Source of the DNA: Mastigias papua
Lineage: Eukaryota > Cnidaria > Scyphozoa > Rhizostomeae > Mastigiidae
DNA: 64,000 nt
NCBI GenBank assembly: GCA_964019165.1
Contig: OZ025273.1
Coordinates: forward strand, 2,562,501-2,626,500
Direction of reading: 5' to 3'
Part shown: positions 12,187 to 23,500 of the stretch, piece by piece
Layout of the letters: the number at the start of each line of letters is the position of its first letter
Position numbering within the stretch: position 1 is the stretch's first letter
Notes under the pieces: model-generated
Database searches by the model: none
What the model saw: only the letters and a program-made list of their open reading frames with translations
What the model was told of the DNA's origin: nothing
Program-made: the position numbers and the translations under genes

Positions 12187-14118
12187 ACCTATCCGATTAT
12201 ATCAAAGGCGTATATTTGAAAATTAGGTTATTTGGTAACTATGGGAACAATTCCAATAAGTGACAGTTCCTATTTACTGTCCTAGCCCATTATATGTTCG
12301 TACACAAGTCCAGGTTATTGATAAAGTACAATAGGTGTGATGTCGTATGGAAATCAAATGAAAACATTCAAATCTTTGTTGATGTGCTATGTCATCATTG
12401 CAGCAAAAACTGGGATAGATCAGAGCAGTAAATTTGGTATTTACAGCGCGAACCTTAATCGAAATGATTTGCTTTTGTTCTAAAGAACTCAAATATACAA
12501 TATACCTAAGTGTTGATGAAGTTTGCACCTTATATTATTCTTAACTTATTTTTTAAATTTCAAGAATTTTAAGCCTTAAAATGCATATAGACTTTTTTTT
12601 AAAGAAATGTATCAAATGTTTGAGAAGCTTTTTGATGAAGTCTGTTTTTTTAGTTTTTAGTATATTAATTTTAATTCTGATTTAAGATGTTATTGTAGTG
12701 AAGTCTTATCATTTTGAGAACTTTTTTGAGAAATTATCTATGTTAACCTTTAAAAGGTTTTTGCATTATTCATGCTATGTTATTCAATCAAGGTTGGCTT
12801 AAATAATGCCATTATACAGTATTTCATTCAACTTTGGTCCTCTACTATAATAGCAAGGTAGCTCTAAGCATTTGATTGCTTTTCCAGAAAGATCCATTTT
12901 GCCGCTATTTATATTGACTTTGCCTACATCTCGGAGACAACCTTGAAACCTATCAATCTATTAAAAACATTCCTTGTAGATAAGGCAATAGTTGCTTGCT
13001 CAATTATGGAGTGTAACTGGCGTGGCTCGTTACGAGTTTATGTTTTTAAGGCCCTTTGATTCGACTAGGGATGCAAAGCTTACGAGCTGTTTGAAAGGTG
13101 CATCCTTGGACCAGGCATTCAGCCGATATCGATACTGAGTAGAATGATGGATCGTTTGAACACCAAGTAGAGTTTATACATGGTTCACAATAGCCAAGGA
13201 CGGTGCTCAGGCGTACTAAACTTTGCATAGTACAGAATACTTAGTGCTAGCACTACTGTTAATGTTGGGAATGGGGAATGACCAACTAGAGAGGAAGGCT
13301 TCTTTCCTCGACACTCTCACCTCTTTATTATGCCTAACACAGAGATCCTAACTCTCCCCTAAAGTGCGATTACTTGCGGATTTATTGACAAAATTGCAAG
13401 GGTCCTGATATCAACATTCCCCCATTTGGCATAATAGCAAGTTAATCAGGCCATCCGGTTAACTTGTTGTCGTGCAAAAATCGATTATTTTGATACTTTT
13501 GGAAAATATCCCATTTTTTGAATAAAAAGGTCTCAACTCTCTGCTAACAATGCGTAGAATATATAGGTATACAGTTAAGTACGTATACAATCCATTTTGT
13601 AAGAGCCAGATAATTTTTTATAATTTTAGACCCAAATATGCTTAACGCTCTCCTTATGTAAAAAGTGATTATTTCATAACATTTAAGAAACTGCATGCAG
13701 TATATTCTTGTTAAGGCATTTTGTACTTTTACACAAGTATGTAGTAATAAAAAATTCTCACCGAAGGCTGAGAACATCTAGCAATGCTCTTATTTTTTGG
13801 CAAATCGCGCCCCAGTTTCTTATAAAATGTATTCTTCCAAAAAAGTGATTGCACCCTTCTTTTGTGGAAAAATGCAATGTAGACAAATTAAGTCTTTCTT
13901 CTCATCTTGTTACGTATTGCATAACGAGTTGTAATCACTGATCAGTGATTCTAATAGTGTATGTAGGCCTCTAGATGGATCTTGTGATCTCGTTTTCAAG
14001 TCATTTCTCAAAAAACGGAAAGTGACGGGAAGTTGGTACAAAGTGCAGCACCCTTAGTGCAGTTTAGGGCGAATGTGACAGAGATTAAGTGAACGTGTAC
14101 AAAGTACTGGGAAGGGAT
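12187..14118. other. Intergenic DNA between K2P C and FKBP15
   Basis: AT-rich sequence with the 3' end of K2P C on the left and the presumed FKBP15 promoter on the right. No TATA box near the start, CpG-rich block, repeat or conserved gene was recognised. Confidence 0.5.
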
Positions 14119-17100
14119 ATGTTCTTTGATGATGACGATGGAGACTTTACCCCCAAGAGTGCTGCAGGAGGGTATGTATAATATACAGTTGTTGTCTATT
14201 TATGGAACAAGTCTCCTTTCCCACAAATCATTTGTGAGCTTGTAAGTGTCGTACCACTGTCATACAAAATCACATTCGCTTTCAGTTTGGGACTTGAGTT
14301 GTTCCATGTGCTAGATATATGATTGTTAGGACCACACGATAAAGGAAATTTGTTTGTCTTTTTATTGGCCGTTGAAGTTTGGCGAAAGTTTGATTCAAAC
14401 CTTGTTGATTGTCTTGGAATTGCAACCATATCATGTTTTACTTTGAGTATTTTAGTACTATGCAAGTTGGTTGTTTTCATAGGCGAGATTGACACTTTGT
14501 AACAGCCGAGAAGTTCACCTTTGCACTGTTGTGAACAAACTTTTATTTTATTTCCTGGTTTCCTGGTGATACAAGGGTGACTGTAGGTTACTAGTTAAAC
14601 TGGATAAATCACTCCAGTGTTAACTCACGATATTCTAAACTAATTTGTGGATGTGAAAAGTACAGCAGTGTATTACCAGGGGTGCAAGTGGGAGTTTTGG
14701 GGGCAGGACTCTAATCCACAAACAATGGACACTAAAAATCTTTTAAAGAGTACATGTCTTGGAGTATTATTGTTGAATTTGAGAAACTGATTGACATACT
14801 GTGTTATTTTAAAGTTTAATGATGATAATAGGCAGAGCTGCACTTTTGATAGTGCAAAGATACAATTACTAATTTCATAATTTTCTGGAAAAAAGAATGC
14901 TTTATCCCTTTGAGAAATAGGGTGTGGGTTTAGATCCTCAGGAACCATCTCCCCCATAGTTTTCCCACTGATTACTAGCTAACCAAAATAAGACAGGTGC
15001 ATTATCAATCTTATGCTGTAATTTGTTGATTTGCCACTCTTTGTAGTAGATTTGGATAGTAAAAGCTATTCACAGCAACCTACAAAACTGTGTAGTACTC
15101 TTCTTGACTTGTATTGAGGAGAGTGCAGCTTTATAATGAAGCATGGAACCAGTATGTGCCCTTCTTTAATAAAGGCTGTTTTTGGAAAAGGGATAGGTAC
15201 GATTCAGTAGAGTTTAGTTTTATGTCAGTGAGAATTTTGAACTCATACCACAATCAATTGTCAATGATAGTGAGGGAAGAGATTGTGATTTTGCAATGAA
15301 TATAGGACCTCAGAGAATCACGATGACAATCATAATCATCATCATAATGATCATACTCATTATTATTATGGCCATAATCCTCATAATCATCACTATTGTG
15401 ATCACCACCACCATGCACTGTCATCATCATTTTCTTATTGTTATTCTTAATCACCCTTTATGGGGTTTGGGGCTGTCCCCGGTGCCAGTGGAGCACCTGC
15501 CAATTTTGTAGAAGAGATTACTGAGTGGCTAAACTCAATCCAATTTGTTACCCTAATGGTAGCTTGGCAGAACTGTAGTCTGAGCTGCTGAGGGTTTGCA
15601 CTGAAGGGGCCTGAATGGACAGTTTGCCACAGGTGATCAACATCTGTTCCAATTCTGAATCTCTGCAAAATGAATCAGTATCAACTTAAGGGTCCTTCTG
15701 TACCTGCTCACCAATATGAGGAGGCCTCCATCATTATCATCAATATCTGTTCCAATTCTGAATCTCTGCAAAATGAATCAGTATCAACTTAAGGGTCCTT
15801 CTGTACCTGCTCACCAATATGAGGAGGCCTCCATCATTATCATCAATATCTGTTCCAATTCTGAATCTCTGCAAAATGAATCAGTATCAACTTAAGGGTC
15901 CTTCTGTACCTGCTCACCAATATGAGGAGGCCTCCATCATTATCATCAATATCTGTTCCAATTCTGAATCTCTGCAAAATGAATCAGTATCAACTTAAGG
16001 GTCATGATCATCATCATCATGATCTTCTTCTTCTTCTTCTTTTTTTTATCGCCTTGCGGCATAAGATTAACTTAGGTAAGCAATAACATTACAACAAGCA
16101 CACATTTGATTGTTGGTGCCTGGCCATATTTGCAACTGTGATCAATTTGCCACATTTACTACACTGTTTCCTCTCTGCTTTATATACTCTTGCTGGCAAA
16201 GATTGCATCTCAGTCAAGTCATGTCCTCTGGTTTGACAGGACAATCTATGTCTTGCAATGTTTGCTTTAGAGACCAATTTCATACATTTCTTGCATTCTT
16301 TCTTCCCATGCACTGTTCTTTCCCCAACACATCTTTTGTAGTGGTTTTTCATACAGCCCTCCTGCTTAAATTCATCACCACATTTCTGACATACAAATAA
16401 AGGTGCATTGGTACTATCTCTGTGCAATCGTTTTTGGTGGATTGTGAGTGCAGCTCTTGTTCTAAATACTCTATTGCAATCTTTATACAAACACTTTGCA
16501 TCTTCACATCTGACTCCTTGGCTTCTTTGATAAATCTTGTCTGTGCCTTCTGGTATAATATATGTTTTCCCTTGCTGTCGCTCATACTCTTGCATGTGCA
16601 ATTGTCTCTTCTTTACTCTTTCTTTCCAATCTAAACGATTTGATGTTAATTCTTCAATCATGTTTGCTTCCATGCCAGCCTCCTTTATCAACCTTCTCCA
16701 GTATGGTATTATCATTAATGTCTTCTTCTTTGCTTTGACTTTGTCTTCCAATGTTGTTAGCCACCCTAGTAATGCTTGCTTAAGCAAACTCTCATCAGGA
16801 AGTCTGAGGATATGTCCCAATCTAATAAGATGTGCAACTTCTACTTTTGTTCTTACTGAAGACACTTGTAGTTGGTTCCTGATATCAGCCATATTAATTC
16901 CATATTCTTGCATTTGTCTCAATGGTTCACTTTTCCTATCACTCCAAATATATCTGTATTTTTTATCACAAAACCTTTGAAGGCTCTTGATTTCCCTTGC
17001 TGAGAATGGACGTACAGCAACATTAAACAACATTGTGCTTTCAACACATGCCTCAAATACCTTTGCTTGTGTTGTCTTTGATAACTTGCATTGTGTAAAT

Positions 17101-20083
17101 CTCTTCCTTATTGTTGACCAAACTTTACCTGCCCTTTGCAATCTCATTTTTGTATCTTTTTCCCTGCCTAGCCAGGTTCCTAACATTCTTGTATTGCCAC
17201 TTTCTGGGTCCCCAAAGATAACATGCTCTTCCTTTGATTTATTAGTTTGCTCTTCAAAGTTTCCCATCACTTCTTCAATTAATTCTTTCCCCATGTCTAT
17301 TTCTTGTCCATTTCCAATAATTGTGGCATCATCTGCAAAAAGTGATAAATCAAAATCTGTTCTCTTTGCTTCAGAGTTAAAGGTATATTTCTTGTGTACA
17401 GGTGGGAGGGAGTTTCCAGGCATATATGACCAATTTATTCCTACATCCCATCCTATATCATTAGCTTTCTCTTTTCTCACCTCTGTAGCAACTCTCATTA
17501 CTGCTTGATGGTATATATTGAAAATCACTGGAGAAGTTGGGCAGCCTTCACGCAGTCCTCTTTGTGGAAAGAAACTTGAGCTATCTCTTTCATGGCCTCT
17601 TACTTTATACTCTGTGAACTCATACAGGTCCTGTAGCTTGCTTATGGTTGATCTTGGCATTTTCAATTTCTCTAAAATTTTCCATAGTATAGGTTTGCTC
17701 ACTCTAGGGTATGCTTTCTTTAGGTCTAACAGAAAAGCTTGAGGTTGTTCGCTACTGAGTATTGGTTGACTTTGTCCATCTAGAGCATTCTTTAACATAA
17801 TGGAATCTTCTTGGATGCGTATAAATATCTGTGTGGCATCTGCAGTTGAACGGCCTTTCCTAAAACCAGCTTGATTTTCATCTAATAACTTCATCTCTTC
17901 TGCCCATATTCTAATCCTTGTAGCTAATATTCTGCCAAGAATTCTGCTTAATATAGGTAACAAACAGATTCCCCTGTAATTATTTGGGTCACTCTTATCT
18001 CCTTTTTTAAAAAGTGGAATTATTACCCCTACTTTCAAAGGCTCTTCCCATAATGTAGCTGAAGTATTCCACATATCCTTGACCTTTTGGATAACTACAT
18101 CTTGTATCTCTTTTGAAGCCTTTTTAATGAATCCTAACCTAATTCCATCTTCTCCAGGAGCAGAATCTTTCATCTTTGCCATCTCTTTCATTATCTCTTC
18201 ACTTGTTGGTAAGATTTCTAAGTCTGCTTGTAATTCTTTAATTTTCACCTCATCTATATCGGGGGCTTTAACCTTATTCATTACTGTTTCAATCTTGATG
18301 ACATCACTTTCATACCTGTTTTCTGTAATTTTCTCTAGATGTTCTTTGAATATTTCCTCAGAGAAGAGCAGAATATTCCTCGAGTTATTGTACTCTCCGC
18401 GTTTCTGGAGCTTTTTCAGTAAGTCATACATTTCTCCCAATCTTCCTAATTTCCAAGCCTGTTCACATCTGTCTGCTAACTCATTCCACCAGTCTTCCTC
18501 CCATTTCTTAGAGCAATCTTTGTATTTTCTCCTTTCATTAGATAGTTCTTTTTTAATTCTTAGCAGTTCCTTCCTTCCTTCTTCTGTGTTATCCCTTCTC
18601 ACAAGGTTCCTCCTGCTTAGTACTTGTGCTATCTTATCCTTCATTTCTTTTATCTCTTTTTCATGTGCATTCATCCATGGGTTTATATTTGAGCTATTTG
18701 TACCACACACCTGTTCAGCTGATGTTAACATTATTTGTTGTACTTTCTCCCAACTTAATTCCTGATTATCTCCTTCTATTAGTGCCTTTGTTAAATCTCT
18801 GTACCTGTTCTCATTTTCTTGGATCCACAATTTCTGCCAGTTTATATTCTTTCTTGATTTTGTTTTTGCTTTCTGTTCCTTCTTGTTCATTCTCATAAGC
18901 TTCCTGGCTACATTCTTTTGCAAAGTCATACATACTGCATTATGATCTGATTCAGGTGCTCTTATTACTTTAACCTTCTGTACCAGATATTTTCTATCTT
19001 GCAGATGAGTGACAAATCCATCTAACTCATACCATTTCTTAACACTTCTATTGTACCAAGTACCTCTCTTTTTTATAAAATGAAAAGAATTTACCCATGA
19101 CAAATCATTTTCCCTGAGCCATTGCACCAGTTCTTCTCCTTGGCCATTTGTGTAGTTATATCCAAACTTCCCTACTACATCATTATTCTCTATCCCATTT
19201 CTCCCTATCTGTGCATTTAAGTCTCCTCCTATAATGAAAGGTATACCTTTCTTTGTTGTTCTAATCACCCTCTCAGCCTCTTTTCTTAGCACTTCCATTT
19301 CTGCATGATAATTTTCACTGCCATATACTGGTTGATAAATTGCTGAAATTGTCAATTCTTTAAGATGTAATGTCGTTATTCTATTAGCTGGACTCCATGT
19401 TCTATTATTGTCTTGCCATAAACAGTAAACATCCTTGGTTATTAGTATCCCTGTTCTATTCGAATATATGAGGTATCTACCTTGCCCCTTGTGCCTGAAA
19501 AACCTAATCCCATCCGTGTTGTTATTCATCTCTGATAATAAAACAATATCCCACTTTAGGTCTATACACCACTTCACCATTTCACCAAATCTACTACTAA
19601 ATATGTTTGCTCTATTTACATTCCAAGTGGCTATTTTCATCGGGACCCTGTTGAAACGCTGGCGTATGTTCTTAGCTTTACTTTCAATCCTCCGTTGTGT
19701 TCTTTCCTTCCTCTTCTTAATCCTACCAAGTTTCTGAGCCTCTGACCTTGGTCCTGGGTTCTTCTCTACATCATACTGTTGTTTCCATTTTATTTCCATA
19801 TCCTGTTGTTGTTTGTTATTGGTCTTGCAACCCAAGTTACTCGCCATGCAGTATTTTATAGGGTCTGGGTGGTCGGCTACTCCACTTAGGCCCATTGGAC
19901 AAAACGGTGTCTGGAAACGCATTGTGTAGCAACAAAATAACCTTTCTTCTGTTTCCGTCTGTTTTGGTCTTCTTTTTGTCTAGATGAATTCTAGAAAAGA
20001 ATCATAGCGAAGTCGAAGACCATAGCCAAGCCATCATCATGATCATCATCATCATCATGATCATCATCATGATCATCATCATG

Positions 20084-20182
<99 letters not shown>

Positions 20183-20516
20183 GTCATCATCATCATCGTC
20201 TTTTCCCGTACGCCCCTTACAGGACCTAGGCTGACCCTGGGGTCAGTGTCGCCTTCAAATTGTTTAGAAGAGGTGATTGAGTCGGCTACACTCAATCCAC
20301 TCTGTTACCCCAACAGTTACTTATCAGAAATGAAGCCTGAAGCTGCTGTGCCTGACTTTCACTGGAGGGGCCTGGTTGGACAGTTTGCCACAGGTCGTCA
20401 ACATCTGCCCCAATTCTGAATCTCTGCGAAATGAATCACTATCAACTTAAGGGCAGAGTCTCTCTGTGCCCGCTTGCCACCACGAAGAGGTCTCCAACCA
20501 TGGGCTAGCATCATCG

Positions 20517-20598
<82 letters not shown>

Positions 20599-23500
20599 TT
20601 TCCACACAGCTCAATCGTACATTGATGTTCCATAATTATTGGGTTTTGACAAGCACTTTATGCAAGCTTGTACACATGCATATTTTTATTCAAATATGAT
20701 GGTCAGCAGATATGGTAGAAAATGTGATGGCAGATTTAATTTATGAATTCTACAGAATTACAATAATTTTTTTATGATTGAGGCTATATCTCTAATGCTA
20801 AAGTTGTTTTGAATATTTCTTACAGCTCAAAGCTTGCATCATTATTTGGAATGGGATCAGGCACTGGAGATAATGAATCATTGACTTATACTGCTCCAAA
20901 GCAACCAAAAAGCAAAGGTTAGTGCTTGCATTTTCTCAAAGTCAACCAAGGCACATTGGCCTACATGTTATTTGTGTCATTAGTTTAATAATCAACTGGT
21001 CAGTCTATCTGGTCAGTTGTTGGCTCACTTAGTGCAACATTCATAACTGTTTTATGGGTAAGACTAGAATATCCCACATATTCATCATAATTAGTTCTAT
21101 CAATTTGTCTGTGAGAAAGGATGATGAGAATATCATATGATATTCCATTTCTCTTGGTTGGTAGTAGGGCAATAAAGAGATGGTGTTGGCAGCTTTTGTC
21201 TATTTCAGTGCAGATGCATTGAATCATTATATTTAGACTGTTGATCTTGACTGTGCAGGTGACTTTCAATATTCCATCAGTTATTATGCTTTATACTTTT
21301 GGCCAGACATTTGTCTGTTGGAAAATCATTTTCTAAGGTTTTCATCTTAACTAAATCATTAAAAGTTGTACTTAGACATACAATTATGTTGCACTTTTCA
21401 CCAGAGCATAATTGGTTTTTTGAAATTGTAGTTGATTTTCTAGTTTAATTCATTCTAATCTCTAATTTTAGATGAATCTAATGGTAAAGCAGATCAGAAG
21501 GGGAGTTCTGCAAGTGTTTTAAATGCCACTGCTGTTCACACCTTCAGATAGTATGTCATATTTTTTCCCTTCTTTAATTTTCTAGACAACTCTCATTGCT
21601 TGTATGTAAATCTCATTATAATACATATTAATTTGAATTTGTTTCAATTACAGTGTAAATGGTCAATATGTGAAACAAGGGAAATTGGGAATAGCTGTTC
21701 TTGGTGATCACAAAAACGCTGATGTATGAATTTTATTTTTAATTGATTTATGGTTCTGAGATCTTTTATCATACAGAGACTTTTTTGTTAAAGAATTCCC
21801 ACAAGTGACAAGATTTCTTCTCTTAAGATGTGGAAAGTGTTTCCCTTTCTTAGAAAAAGTAGCAAGGGAGAAACAGAAAGCCACTGACTAAGCCAGTTGC
21901 TCAAAAATTTTGTTCTGAATGCAGGACATGTGGTCTTGTGTGCTTCTCTATTTATTTTATGTTATTTGTTTTTCTTGCTTTACTTCCAATTTATTAACAG
22001 ACATCTTTTGAATGATTCTATTCTATTAAATCCTCATTTTTTCTAGTACAAGATTTTGCTATATGTTAGCCAAAAGCAACCAGTTGCTGCTGCAAAGATT
22101 CATCCAAATTTTACATATACAGTGAGCTTATTCTTGTATTGACTAAACTATTTGTTCAGTTAATGCAACATCTTTATAAATCAGTATGCTATAGAAACAT
22201 AAGTACAGGAAAGTCAATGGGAAAGATTTCATTGGCTGTTTACCAGAATCCATACAGGTGGAGCCAATGAATTGTATATCTCTTTGTGAAAGATGTTGAG
22301 GCATTGATAGCACCTGATTGTTAGCTTATTATTTCAATGTGCAAATTGATAGAAGTTAATCATGTGCTGTAGATTATATAAGTTTGTATTTTGACCAGTT
22401 AATGTGACAAGTAATCTTGCATTTCTTTGTTACAGCATATTCACCCTAGATTTATGAGTTCTGTTGAATTTCAAAAGTATGCCAAAGTCCTTATTTATCT
22501 TTGACTAGTCTATGAAGATTATGTGTCTGTCTATGCAGGAGAATAGGCCTTTGTTAGAAGTAAATATTTTTCATAATCATAGGTGGAAGTAGTTGGAAGT
22601 TATAAAATTTCATAATTAGGCAAAATTTTCATTTTTCAGGTTCAGAAGAATAACTATGCAAGTTTTTATGATGACCAGTCACAGATGTGGTCAATTTGCT
22701 TTGAGAGTACATCAGCAGCTATTGAGTTTGGCAAAATGGTAATTCATTTTCTTCTTACTAGTCAAAAAATGTGTGATACAGAACCAAAATTTTGAAAGCT
22801 AGTGGTGGTATTTTAAAGATTATTCAATGGATGTGAGAATCAATTTGTGTGGAAAGGGCTGTGCGACATATTCTAAAACTTCCTTTTTAAAACTAAAAAA
22901 ATTTTAGGTGGCACTGTCAAAATTCAACTGTTCCCCTGTTGGCCTTGTAACACAAGATTTAGTCATTGGAGAGGGACAGGATGCACAGAAAGGTGACAAT
23001 GTTGAACTGCAATATACTGGTCATCTATTCACAAATCAATCTTTTGGAAAGGTGAGTATTTTAATTCTCAAACAACTACTATGTCATCTGCTTGTATGAA
23101 AAGTCTCAGAGTATATTCAAGGCTTTTTGGCATATGTATTGGATTTTGTGCCACATTTGCATCAATTTTAATTTAATTGATTGGCATTTGATCGGAAGTT
23201 ATTTTACTGTCGTAAGTGTGTTATTGCTTGAGAAGAAGGGAAGTCAATATTTAAGAAAAAGCTAAAGGCTTTTGATGATGTTGATTTCTCTTGATAAATT
23301 ACATGATTGGTTCCTCTATTGAATCTTGGGATGCCCGTGCAGAATTTGCAAACCAATTGATTTTACAGATATTTCTGTAGATAGTAGAAATGTGATATTT
23401 GACCCTCAGAGAATGACATAAGATTAAATTGAATGAGTCATACAGGTGTAACTGCCTTGTTTACATTCAAATAGAGAAATTTTGAGCTCAAAATGGAATT

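Larger units (their letters stand above)
16026..20030 (-). mobile_element. APE-type LINE inserted in an ATC microsatellite (FKBP15 intron 1)
   Basis: Element about 4 kb long, antisense to the host gene. The 3' end has a short untranslated region with a TGCC-GCAA-GGCG hairpin, then a run of A and a (GAA)n tail at 16028-16050. Both flanks are CATCATGAT-type repeats (about 16004-16025 and 20031-20195), so it lies within a microsatellite. Exact ends are approximate because no unambiguous target duplication is visible in repeat DNA. Confidence 0.85.
14119..22738 (+). other. FKBP15: FKBP15 exons 1-6: N terminus and WH1/PH-like domain
   Basis: Exons are 14119-14171, 20826-20917, 21472-21550, 21654-21723, 22047-22121 and 22640-22738. 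All introns are GT-AG and phases run 2, 1, 2, 0, 0, 0. Residues 1-17 ([17 protein letters not shown]) are on exon 1, with a 6.65-kb intron after them. Exon 2 gives [10 protein letters not shown] and [10 protein letters not shown], hallmarks of FKBP15. Residues about 69-156 ([19 protein letters not shown] through [20 protein letters not shown]) form the WH1/PH-like fold of this family. Linking exon 1 across the LINE-filled intron rests on phase (GG|C) and on the family's acidic start, so it is a strong inference. Confidence 0.9.

Noticed and set aside
16110..19737. Plus-strand ORFs across the APE LINE
   Set aside because: Shadows of the intact minus-strand polyprotein.
20002..20607. Poly-Met/poly-Ser ORFs around 20000-20600
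   Set aside because: CAT microsatellites and the interspersed repeat, not genes.
22436..22478. Possible extra FKBP15 exon ([14 protein letters not shown]) after a good acceptor
   Set aside because: Exons 5 and 6 already join in phase and match the family length; adding it would insert 14 residues in the WH1-like domain without a clear donor.
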